From positions 1-6,855 of the forward strand of contig CAMWRL010000098.1 of assembly GCA_947176685.1 (NCBI GenBank): DNA of 6,855 nt. Direction: 5' to 3'. The DNA comes from an uncultured Ruminococcus sp. (GTDB lineage: Bacteria > Bacillota > Clostridia > Oscillospirales > Ruminococcaceae). Shown here one piece after another: positions 1 to 5,860 of this stretch. Below the pieces are notes generated by a model. The model worked only from the letters and a program-made list of their open reading frames with translations. It searched no databases and was not told where the DNA came from. The translations under genes were made by a program, and so were the position numbers. Within the stretch, counting starts at the first letter, position 1; the number at the start of each line of letters is the position of its first letter.

Positions 1-1188
1 CCCACTGACTACGACAAGGAAGAATTTGCAAGAATCAAAGCCGCTGCTGAAAAAATCAAAGGTAATTCTGATATTCTTATCGTTATCGGTATCGGCGGTT
101 CATATCTCGGCGCAAGAGCCGCTATTGAACTCCTCAAATCGCCCCTCTACAACAACATAAAGAAAGATACTCCCGATATTTATTATGTCGGAAACAGTAT
201 CAATCCTAAATACCTTAACGAAATTATCGGTCTTTGCAAAGACAAGGATTTTTCCGTCAACGTAATCTCAAAGTCCGGTACTACTACCGAACCTGCTCTT
301 GCTTTCAGAATCTTCAAGAAAATGGTTGAAGAAAAGTACGGCAAGGAAGAAGCTAAAAACCGTATATTTGCCACAACCGACAAGGCAAGAGGTACTCTTA
401 AAAATCTTTCAGACGCAGAGGGTTATGAGACTTTCGTCATTCCGGACGACGTTGGCGGTCGTTTCTCAGTGCTTACAGCTGTAGGACTTCTCCCGATTGC
501 CGTTGCAGGCTGCGATATTGACGCTCTTATGGCAGGTGCTGCAAAGGCGCAGGCAGATTTCTGCGCTGATTTCGACAACAATGACTGCTACAAGTACGCC
601 GCTTTAAGGAATATCCTCTACAGAAAAGGCAAGTCCGTTGAAATGCTCGTTTCGTATGACCCGAGCTTCGTTATGATGTCCGAATGGTACAAGCAGCTTT
701 TCGGCGAGAGCGAGGGCAAGGACAACAAGGGTATTTTCCCGTCTGCCGCTGTATTCTCCACTGACCTGCATTCTATGGGTCAGTACATTCAGGACGGCGC
801 AAGAATCCTCTTTGAAACAGTCGTTGATATTAAGAACCCCAAAACGGACCTTTTCCTTGAACCGGACGCTGAAAACCTTGACGGTCTCAACTTCCTTACA
901 AATCAGAATATGTCAGTTGTAAACAGAAAGGCTTTTGAGGGTACTGTACTTGCTCATACTGAGGGCGGTGTGCCGAATATTATCCTTGAACTTGACGATA
1001 CTACTGAAGAAAGCGTCGGATATATGATTTATTTCTTTGAAAAGGCTTGTGCTGTTTCCGGTTACGTTCTTGGCGTTAACCCGTTCAATCAGCCCGGCGT
1101 TGAAAGTTATAAATCAAATATGTTCGCACTTCTTGGTAAACCCGGTTACGAGGGTGCAAAAGCTGCCCTTGAAGCAAAGCTCGGTTGA
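1..1188 (+). CDS. pgi: Glucose-6-phosphate isomerase, 5'-truncated by the window edge
   Basis: This enzyme interconverts glucose 6-phosphate and fructose 6-phosphate in cytosolic glycolysis and gluconeogenesis. The frame is open from base 1, and 395 residues are visible. The first in-frame ATG (322) lies inside the conserved core and is not the start. Numbering from the first visible codon, I see the sugar-phosphate-binding segments IGIGGSYLGARAA (30-42) and SKSGTTTE (90-97), family signature 1 PDDVGGRFSVLTAVG (148-162), and signature 2 GYVLGVNPFNQPGVESYK (354-371). Likely catalytic residues are Glu236 in FGES, His257 in DLHSMGQ and Lys371 in VESYK, assigned by family analogy. Firmicute enzymes of the short type have about 450 residues, so roughly 50-55 are missing on the left. 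The gene is uninterrupted. It uses many C-ending codons (TTC, GAC, AAC), as expected of a well-expressed glycolytic gene. The P-loop gene follows after 60 bases with no terminator between. Confidence 0.98.
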   Translation, partial: PTDYDKEEFARIKAAAEKIKGNSDILIVIGIGGSYLGARAAIELLKSPLYNNIKKDTPDIYYVGNSINPKYLNEIIGLCKDKDFSVNVISKSGTTTEPALAFRIFKKMVEEKYGKEEAKNRIFATTDKARGTLKNLSDAEGYETFVIPDDVGGRFSVLTAVGLLPIAVAGCDIDALMAGAAKAQADFCADFDNNDCYKYAALRNILYRKGKSVEMLVSYDPSFVMMSEWYKQLFGESEGKDNKGIFPSAAVFSTDLHSMGQYIQDGARILFETVVDIKNPKTDLFLEPDAENLDGLNFLTNQNMSVVNRKAFEGTVLAHTEGGVPNIILELDDTTEESVGYMIYFFEKACAVSGYVLGVNPFNQPGVESYKSNMFALLGKPGYEGAKAALEAKLG

Positions 1189-1220
1189 TTTCCGGCTTAT
1201 ATATCCCAAATACCATATGC

Positions 1221-1233
1221 CCGATGGCATCGG
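1221..1233 (+). other. Small inverted repeat beside the P-loop gene's ribosome binding site
   Basis: CCGAT (1221-1225) and ATCGG (1229-1233) are perfect inverted arms around a 3-base loop. A competing hairpin, ATGCC (1217-1221) with GGCAT (1226-1230), uses overlapping bases. The first right arm runs into the ribosome binding site GGAAGGAG (1232-1239), so a folded form could slightly hinder ribosome access. The stems are only 5 bp and may be chance. No T tract follows, so it is not a terminator. Confidence 0.25.
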
Positions 1234-1248
1234 AAGGAGTAAAAAATT

Positions 1249-1656
1249 ATGATTAAACTGATTACCGGTAAAAAAGGTTCCGGAAAAACAAAAATCCTTA
1301 TCGACCAGATTAACGAGTCCGTAAAATCTTCAAACGGCAGTGTCGTATGCGTTGAAAAAGGCTCTACTGTAAGATATTCTATCAGCCGTAAGGTAAGATG
1401 GTGCGACACAGAATACTACAAGGTTGAAGGCTATGACGCTTTCTATGGCTTTATTGCAGGTCTCCTCGCAAGCAACTACGATATTACTGATATTTATGTT
1501 GACGGTATCTTCAGAATCGGCGGCAGAGACTATGAAGCTTTCGGCAAGATGCTTGAAAAAATTGACGCTCTTACAGGTGAAGACGCTTCTGTTATATTTA
1601 CCGTATCTGCTGACGCTGACGAACTTTCCGAAAATGTAAAGCAGTTTATCAAGTAA
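1249..1656 (+). CDS. Small P-loop (Walker A) nucleotide-binding protein of unknown function
   Basis: This 135-residue protein has no function I can name. A textbook Walker A motif, GKKGSGKT, lies at residues 7-14 right after a short first beta strand (MIKLIT), so ATP or GTP binding is well supported. Further hydrophobic strands are SVVCVE (31-36), DIYVDGIF (81-88) and SVIFTVSAD (114-122). The Asp in YVDG is a plausible Walker B acidic residue. The protein is barely long enough for one minimal P-loop fold. It shows no signal peptide, membrane segment, zinc motif or extra domain. The start is set by GGAAGGAG (1232-1239), 9 bases before ATG. It lies 60 bases after pgi with no visible promoter or terminator between, so co-transcription is likely. 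From memory, similar short proteins occur in Clostridia and are labelled only ATP-binding protein, or PilT by loose similarity. A PilT role is unlikely at this size. It is a real gene; its role is open. Confidence 0.88.
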   Translation: MIKLITGKKGSGKTKILIDQINESVKSSNGSVVCVEKGSTVRYSISRKVRWCDTEYYKVEGYDAFYGFIAGLLASNYDITDIYVDGIFRIGGRDYEAFGKMLEKIDALTGEDASVIFTVSADADELSENVKQFIK

Positions 1657-1662
1657 TTTTTT

Positions 1663-1684
1663 CAGGAAAATTTTCTGCTTTTTT
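1663..1684 (+). terminator. Weak intrinsic terminator-like hairpin after the P-loop gene
   Basis: Bases 1663-1677 can fold as an imperfect stem (CAGGAA with TTTTCTG, including one G-T pair, and a tight loop). Six T residues follow at 1679-1684. An alternative is AATTTT (1655-1660) with AAAATT (1667-1672). The stem is A/T-rich and weak. Its place right after a stop codon and just before a strong new promoter fits the end of the pgi transcription unit. Confidence 0.45.
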
Positions 1685-1696
1685 CGGAAACACCTA

Positions 1697-1725
1697 TTGA
1701 CATATCCGTTTTATTGGTGTATAAT
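1697..1725 (+). promoter_or_regulatory. Consensus housekeeping-sigma promoter for yceD-rpmF
   Basis: A perfect -35 box TTGACA (1697-1702) and a perfect -10 box TATAAT (1720-1725) are separated by exactly 17 bases, the optimum for the vegetative sigma factor. Transcription should start near 1731-1734, giving a leader of about 28 bases before yceD. An imperfect inverted repeat, CACCTAT (1691-1697) and ATTGGTG (1713-1719), with six of seven positions matching, frames the spacer and could be an operator. A promoter this close to consensus fits a ribosomal protein gene that needs high expression. Confidence 0.88.
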
Positions 1726-1759
1726 ATATCTTATGATGCTCTGAAAGGTCTTTTTATTT

Positions 1760-2209
1760 ATGAAAATCAATTTAAGACAAATTTTCAATATCGTCGGTGA
1801 ATCAAAGGATTTAGCCTATTCTATACCGGAAGACGAACTCTCTGCCATACATGGCTATTGCTTTTCTTCTCCGGTAGATGTCAGCGGCAGGATTTTTAAC
1901 CGTGCCGGCATTGTATATCTTGAATATTCTGTCAGATTTTCCCTTTCTCTTGTTTGTGATAGGTGCATTAAGGAGTTTGACAGGGAATATGCTTTTGATT
2001 TTTCACATATCGTCGTTCAGAATATGAATGGCGACAATGATGATTACATCGTTGCCGATGGCGGGAGCATCGAACTTAATGAAATTGCTTTTACTGACCT
2101 GCTCTTACAGCTGCCTTCTAAAAATCTCTGCAAGGATGACTGCAAAGGTCTTTGTATGATTTGCGGCTGTAATCTCAATGAGTCTGATTGCAATTGTCTC
2201 AATTTCTGA
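1760..2209 (+). CDS. yceD: YceD/DUF177 family protein, 23S rRNA accumulation factor homologue
   Basis: This 149-residue protein belongs to DUF177 (YceD in E. coli, YlbN in Bacillus). Family members are needed for normal 23S rRNA accumulation and are typically encoded just before rpmF, as here. The sequence shows the family's layout: an N-terminal beta-rich half, a CDRC pair at residues 66-69, an acidic middle, the element LLLQLPSKNLCKDDCKGLC (114-132), and a Cys-rich tail with C124, C128, C132, C135, C137, C144 and C146 (CMICGCNLN at 132-140). The cysteines suggest zinc binding, which is inference. It is slightly shorter than the ~170-residue E. coli protein, usual for Firmicutes. The start is ATG 1760; a modest AAAGG (1744-1748) lies 11 bases upstream, weaker than the sites of its neighbours. 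It is the first gene after the consensus promoter and lies 32 bases before rpmF. Confidence 0.93.
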   Translation: MKINLRQIFNIVGESKDLAYSIPEDELSAIHGYCFSSPVDVSGRIFNRAGIVYLEYSVRFSLSLVCDRCIKEFDREYAFDFSHIVVQNMNGDNDDYIVADGGSIELNEIAFTDLLLQLPSKNLCKDDCKGLCMICGCNLNESDCNCLNF

Positions 2210-2225
2210 GCTGTGAAGCTCTTTT
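2208..2225 (+). other. Short hairpin between yceD and rpmF
   Basis: GAGCT (2208-2212) and AGCTC (2217-2221) pair perfectly around the loop GTGA, followed by four T residues. The left arm overlaps the yceD stop codon. It resembles a minimal attenuator or an RNA processing or pausing site. With a 5-bp stem and short T run it should not stop most transcripts, and rpmF has no promoter of its own in the 32-base gap. Confidence 0.35.
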
Positions 2226-2227
2226 GT

Positions 2228-2236
2228 AAGGAGGTG
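2228..2236 (+). promoter_or_regulatory. Very strong ribosome binding site of rpmF
   Basis: AAGGAGGTG matches the 16S rRNA anti-Shine-Dalgarno end almost completely, and the ATG follows after five bases. It fixes the rpmF start at 2242. It is stronger than the site of yceD just upstream, consistent with the ribosomal protein being made in larger amounts from the same message. Confidence 0.9.
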
Positions 2237-2241
2237 CCACA

Positions 2242-2424
2242 ATGGCTGTACCAAAGAGAAAAACTTCCAAGGCAAGACGTGATAAGAGACGTTCTGCTGT
2301 ATGGAAGCTTGATGTGCCGGCTATGTCCAAGTGCGACAACTGCGGTGCATATAAAGCTCCGCACAAGGTTTGCAAAAACTGCGGTTTCTATAAGGGCGTT
2401 GAGGTTATCAAGATTGACGCTTAA
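2242..2424 (+). CDS. rpmF: Ribosomal protein bL32 (50S subunit)
   Basis: This is the complete 60-residue large-subunit ribosomal protein bL32. The N-terminus MAVPKRKTSKARRDKRRS is the family hallmark: a basic, extended tail that threads into 23S rRNA. A zinc ribbon follows, with CDNC at residues 31-34 and CKNC at 44-47, so all four zinc ligands are kept. This is the zinc-containing (C+) form; some bacteria also keep a cysteine-free copy for zinc shortage. Its length is normal for the family (about 56-60). It forms an operon with yceD, driven by the promoter at 1697-1725, and is followed by a strong terminator. In many bacteria rpmF is followed by plsX and fab genes; here the next gene is the DUF512 radical SAM gene. 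Confidence 0.99.
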   Translation: MAVPKRKTSKARRDKRRSAVWKLDVPAMSKCDNCGAYKAPHKVCKNCGFYKGVEVIKIDA

Positions 2425-2439
2425 TCGGCTTAATCCGAT
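2424..2439 (+). other. Small hairpin at the rpmF stop codon
   Basis: ATCGG (2424-2428) and CCGAT (2435-2439) pair perfectly around the loop CTTAAT, beginning at the last base of the rpmF stop codon. No T tract follows. It sits 8 bases upstream of the main terminator stem, forming a tandem pair of hairpins that could protect the 3' end of the yceD-rpmF message. A stem this short may be chance. Confidence 0.3.
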
Positions 2440-2447
2440 ACATTGAG

Positions 2448-2484
2448 AAGGAGAGGAGGAGTTAAGTCCTGCTCTCCTTTTTTT
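2448..2484 (+). terminator. Strong intrinsic terminator after rpmF
   Basis: AAGGAGAG (2448-2455) pairs with CTCTCCTT (2472-2479). After one G-G mismatch, AGGA (2457-2460) pairs with TCCT (2467-2470) around the loop GTTAAG. Seven T residues (2478-2484) follow at once, the classical rho-independent form. It should end most yceD-rpmF transcripts. The DUF512 ribosome binding site (2490-2495) begins only five bases after the T run, so no promoter fits between. Downstream genes therefore depend on read-through or on a promoter further upstream. Confidence 0.88.
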
Positions 2485-2500
2485 AAAACAGGAGGATTAT

Positions 2501-3802
2501 ATGGTTGAAATCAAAAATGTTATCGGAAATTCTCCCGCTTACCGTGCCGGAATACTTCCAGCTGATATTTTGCTGTCAATAAACAATCAGGAAATCCACG
2601 ACGTTCTTGACTATATGTTTTATGCCGCAGAAACTTCCATTGTTATAGAAGTCCTCCGCAACGGCGAAAAACTCCGTTTCAATATCCGGAAAGATGAATA
2701 TGATGACATAGGTCTTGAATCCGAAACTTTCCTTATGGACAGCAAACAGTCCTGCCGAAATAAGTGCGTTTTCTGTTTCATCGACCAGATGCCCCCGAAT
2801 ATGCGTGAAACTCTCTACTTCAAGGACGACGATGCAAGACTTTCTTTTCTTCAGGGAAACTATGTAACTTTGACCAACCTTGAACAGTCCGACATTGACC
2901 GGATAATTAAAATGAAACTGAATATAAACGTTTCAGTCCATACAACGAATCCGGATTTGCGTGTAAGAATGATGAACAACCGCTTTGCCGGTGAAAAACT
3001 CAGATATATTTACCAGCTTGCCGAAAACGGTATAAAACTTAACTGTCAGATTGTGTGTTGTCCGGAACTTAATGACGGCAATGAACTCAGACGTTCCCTT
3101 AAAGACTTAGGCGGTCTGATGCCCAATATTTCAAGTATGGCTGTTGTGCCTGTCGGTCTTACAAAATTCCGTGAGGGACTGTTTCCTCTGAAAACTTTCA
3201 CTCCCGAAAAAGCAGCCGAAACTATTGATATAATTTCGGAGTTTCAGGAAGTCTTTCTCGAAAAATTCGGTACAAGAACCGTTTTCCCGTCAGATGAGTT
3301 TTTTCTTATCGCAGGGAGAGAAATTCCGCCAATGGAATACTATGAGGATTTTCCGCAGTACGAAAACGGTGTAGGTATGGTGCGTTCGCTGATTGACGAG
3401 TTTGAAAAGGCTCTTGAAATTGCTGAATGGGACGGCGGTAAACGTCATATTTCTATAGCTTCCGGATATTCTGCTTATGAAACTATAAAATCACTTGCTG
3501 AAATGGCTGAGAAATATTTCCCGCTGCTGAAATGTGACGTTTACAGAATAAGAAACGACTTTTTCGGGGAAACTATTACCGTTACCGGACTTATCACCGG
3601 ACAGGACTTAATCGCCCAGCTTAAAGGAAAAAATCTCGGTGACAACCTGCTTATTTCAGATTCTATGCTTATGCGTGACAACGAAATTTTTCTTGACGAC
3701 CTGACCGTTAAAGATGTCGAAAACGCTTTGAATGTCAAAGTACGTTCCGTCCCAAATGACGGATATGAACTTCTTGATGCAATTATGGGAATTACTTATT
3801 GA
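2501..3802 (+). CDS. PDZ / radical SAM / DUF512 domain protein
   Basis: This 433-residue protein belongs to the DUF512 family, which is widespread in Clostridia and Cyanobacteria; I know of no established reaction for it. Residues 1-63 form a PDZ-like domain (NSPAYRAGILPADILLSIN at 10-28 is the typical peptide-binding loop region). The radical SAM motif CxxxCxxC is C85, C89 and C92 (CRNKCVFC), which holds a 4Fe-4S cluster that cleaves S-adenosylmethionine. C182, C186 and C187 are further cysteines. DUF512 fills the C-terminal half, with PSDEFFL (263-269), YEDFPQYENGVGM (281-293) and NDFFGETITVTGLITGQDL (352-370). There is no signal peptide or membrane segment, so it is probably cytosolic. The start is set by AGGAGG (2490-2495) five bases before ATG. 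It lies 23 bases before der, a common arrangement in Clostridia, and probably shares its message. Confidence 0.95.
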   Translation: MVEIKNVIGNSPAYRAGILPADILLSINNQEIHDVLDYMFYAAETSIVIEVLRNGEKLRFNIRKDEYDDIGLESETFLMDSKQSCRNKCVFCFIDQMPPNMRETLYFKDDDARLSFLQGNYVTLTNLEQSDIDRIIKMKLNINVSVHTTNPDLRVRMMNNRFAGEKLRYIYQLAENGIKLNCQIVCCPELNDGNELRRSLKDLGGLMPNISSMAVVPVGLTKFREGLFPLKTFTPEKAAETIDIISEFQEVFLEKFGTRTVFPSDEFFLIAGREIPPMEYYEDFPQYENGVGMVRSLIDEFEKALEIAEWDGGKRHISIASGYSAYETIKSLAEMAEKYFPLLKCDVYRIRNDFFGETITVTGLITGQDLIAQLKGKNLGDNLLISDSMLMRDNEIFLDDLTVKDVENALNVKVRSVPNDGYELLDAIMGITY

Positions 3803-3825
3803 AAATATGAAAGGAGTGCGATAAA

Positions 3826-5151
3826 ATGATACCAGTTGTTGCAGTTGTCGGAAGACCTAATGTCGGCAAATCAACGCTTTTCAACAAAATCATAGGTCAA
3901 CGGCTTTCAATAGTTGAAGATACCCCCGGAGTTACCCGTGACCGCATTTACTCAAAATGCGAATGGCGTAACAGGACATTTATGGTTGTTGACACGGGCG
4001 GCATTGAACCTGACAGCAATGACGTTATTCTGTCCCAGATGAGAAGACAGTCCGAACTTGCTATTGAAAAAGCTGATGTTATTATTTTTCTTACAGACAT
4101 ACGTTGCGGAGTTACTGCCGATGATTACGCCGTTGCCGAAATGCTCATAAAAAGCGGTAAGCCGATAATACTTGCTGTAAACAAGTGTGATGCTCTCGGA
4201 GAGCCGCCTATGGAATTATATGAGTTCTATAACCTCGGACTTGGAGACCCGTATCCTGTATCTTCGGTACACGGTCACGGCACCGGAGATATGCTTGACG
4301 CTGTATATGAATATCTTCCCGATACCAACGAAACAGAATATGACGAGGAATATATCAAAGTCGCTGTCATCGGTAAGCCCAACGCCGGAAAATCTTCCCT
4401 TATAAACAAAATCGCAGGAGAAGAACGTGTTATAGTTTCGGACATTGCCGGCACTACCAGAGATTCAACCGATACTGTCATTGAAAACGAATCCGGTAAA
4501 TTCGTGTTTATAGACACGGCAGGCATCAGAAAAAAATCCCGTATTACCGAAAAAGTTGAACATTACAGCGTTCTGCGTGCATATATGGCGGTTGACCGTG
4601 CGGACGTATGTGTTATAATGATTGACGCTGTTGAGGGCTTCACGGAACAGGACTCAAAGGTTGCCGGATACGCCCACGAACAGGGAAAAGCCTGCGTTGT
4701 TGCTGTAAACAAGTGGGACTTGGTTGAAAAGAACGACAAGACTATGCAGGAATACAGAACTAAACTTGAAAATGATTTCAGCTTTATGTCATATGTGCCG
4801 TTTGTGTTCATTTCTGCAAAGACGGGGCAGAGAATCAGCAAGCTTTATGAACTGATAAAATATACCTTTGAACAGAACAGTATGAGAATTTCAACGGGTA
4901 TGCTTAATGATGTTCTGGCATACGCCACAACAAGAGTACAGCCGCCGTCCGACAAGGGAAAAAGGCTTAAAATCTACTATATGACACAACCATCAACAAA
5001 ACCGCCTACTTTTGTCACTTTCGTAAACAAGGCTGATTTATTCCATTTTTCATACAGAAGATATATTGAAAATCAGATACGCTCTACTTTCGGTCTGGAG
5101 GGAACACCCGTCCGCTTTATAGTCCGTGAGAGAGGAGGAAACGATAAATGA
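3826..5151 (+). CDS. der: Ribosome assembly GTPase Der (EngA)
   Basis: Der is an essential GTPase with two tandem G domains that acts in late assembly of the 50S ribosomal subunit. All 441 residues are present, the normal Firmicute length. The first G domain has GRPNVGKS (9-16), the switch I region TPGVTRD (33-39), DTGG (56-59) and NKCD (119-122). An acidic linker (about 168-176) leads to the second, with GKPNAGKS (183-190), AGTTRD (208-213), DTAG (230-233), NKWD (295-298) and SAK (330-332). The C-terminal KH-like domain (about 354-435) ends in the characteristic TPVRFIVRERG, which contacts rRNA. No key motif is missing. The ribosome binding site is AAAGGAG (3810-3816), nine bases before the ATG. 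The TGA stop overlaps the plsY start (ATGA), indicating translational coupling. Confidence 0.99.
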   Translation: MIPVVAVVGRPNVGKSTLFNKIIGQRLSIVEDTPGVTRDRIYSKCEWRNRTFMVVDTGGIEPDSNDVILSQMRRQSELAIEKADVIIFLTDIRCGVTADDYAVAEMLIKSGKPIILAVNKCDALGEPPMELYEFYNLGLGDPYPVSSVHGHGTGDMLDAVYEYLPDTNETEYDEEYIKVAVIGKPNAGKSSLINKIAGEERVIVSDIAGTTRDSTDTVIENESGKFVFIDTAGIRKKSRITEKVEHYSVLRAYMAVDRADVCVIMIDAVEGFTEQDSKVAGYAHEQGKACVVAVNKWDLVEKNDKTMQEYRTKLENDFSFMSYVPFVFISAKTGQRISKLYELIKYTFEQNSMRISTGMLNDVLAYATTRVQPPSDKGKRLKIYYMTQPSTKPPTFVTFVNKADLFHFSYRRYIENQIRSTFGLEGTPVRFIVRERGGNDK

Positions 5152-5801
5152 AAATTTTATTTGCTATTCTTATCGCTGCCGCACTTGGTTACTTTCTGGG
5201 AAGTCTCAACTTTTCAATTATAATCGTGAAAACAATGACGGGTAAGGACATTCGTGAAATGGGCAGCAAAAACGCCGGTCTTACAAATACTTACCGCTGT
5301 GCAGGAAAAACATGTGCTTTGCTGACGCTTGTCGGAGACGTTTTCAAAGGGGTGCTTGCAGTTTCTTTGGCTATGTTCGGCAGCATACTGGGAGCAGGAA
5401 TAAAAGGCGATACCCAATACATAGGATATATTGCCGGAATAGGTGCTGTAATGGGACATATTTTTCCGGTATATTACGGATTCAGAGGCGGTAAAGGCGT
5501 ACTTGCGGCGGCTTCGTCATTCATTATGATAAACCCGAAAGTCCTTATTGCTGTTTTAATGATTTTTATTGTTATTCTTGCAATTTCAAAATACGTTTCA
5601 CTTGCTTCAATTTTTTCTGCGGCATACAGTCCGCTTGCTGTATTCGCAATGTCGTATATTGTCGACAAATGCTCACTTGGTGCAAGTATTCTGTATACTG
5701 TTCTTGTGGCTGTAATGGCTGTCACTATCATCCGGAAGCACAAGCCCAATATTGACAGGCTTATTGCAGGTACGGAAAATAAATTCATATTCAGAAAATA
5801 A
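5148..5801 (+). CDS. plsY: Acyl-phosphate:glycerol-3-phosphate acyltransferase PlsY
   Basis: PlsY is an integral membrane enzyme that moves a fatty acyl group from acyl-phosphate (made by PlsX) to position 1 of glycerol 3-phosphate, giving lysophosphatidic acid, the first step of phospholipid synthesis. The 217 residues carry the family motifs: GSLNFS (18-23; many homologues have GSIPxG, so Asn replaces the usual Pro), GSKNAGLTNTYR (39-50), GHIFPVYYGFRGGKGV (103-118), whose glycine-rich loop binds phosphate, and RKHKPNIDRLIAGTE (196-210) with the conserved His198, Asn201 and Glu210. Hydrophobic stretches near 3-29, 56-84, 92-109, 130-172 and 177-195 match a multi-span topology. ATG 5148 overlaps the der stop by four bases and is preceded by AGGAGG (5133-5138) at nine bases. 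Its substrate is made by gpsA just downstream. plsX is not in this window. Confidence 0.98.
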   Translation: MKILFAILIAAALGYFLGSLNFSIIIVKTMTGKDIREMGSKNAGLTNTYRCAGKTCALLTLVGDVFKGVLAVSLAMFGSILGAGIKGDTQYIGYIAGIGAVMGHIFPVYYGFRGGKGVLAAASSFIMINPKVLIAVLMIFIVILAISKYVSLASIFSAAYSPLAVFAMSYIVDKCSLGASILYTVLVAVMAVTIIRKHKPNIDRLIAGTENKFIFRK

Positions 5802-5804
5802 TAT

Positions 5805-5835
5805 ATGAGCATATCTGTAATACGGATATGCTCAT
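5805..5835 (+). other. Long perfect hairpin between plsY and gpsA
   Basis: ATGAGCATATC (5805-5815) is the exact reverse complement of GATATGCTCAT (5825-5835). A T-G pair and a G-C pair extend the stem to 13 pairs around the five-base loop TAATA. Only three T residues follow, so as an intrinsic terminator it is weak. It may act as a partial terminator, a pause site, or a barrier to 3' exonucleases that sets plsY and gpsA levels apart. It ends 10 bases before the gpsA ribosome binding site. Confidence 0.7.
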
Positions 5836-5860
5836 TTGACACCGGAAAGGAGAAATTTTT

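Noticed and set aside
2044..2364. 106-codon open frame on the - strand across yceD and rpmF
   Set aside because: It runs antisense to two well-identified genes and its translation matches nothing I recognise.
2370..2394. Possible promoter inside rpmF (TTGCAA and TATAAG) that could drive the DUF512 gene
   Set aside because: The spacing is only 13 bases and both boxes are imperfect. The bases are explained by the bL32 zinc-ribbon codons.
2213..2446. 77-codon + strand frame overlapping rpmF
   Set aside because: It lies in another frame of the unmistakable bL32 gene and lacks a ribosome binding site at its ATG.
2454..2459. AGGAGG inside the terminator stem, looking like a ribosome binding site
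   Set aside because: No start codon with an open frame follows at a suitable distance. The bases are needed for the terminator stem.
4563..4841. 92-codon - strand frame within der
   Set aside because: It lies fully antisense to the second GTPase domain, whose motifs fix the real frame.
5474..5842. 122-codon open frame on the - strand opposite plsY, beginning in the intergenic hairpin
   Set aside because: The plsY frame is certain from its motifs, and the antisense product resembles no family I know. It is best explained as a shadow of the plsY coding sequence.
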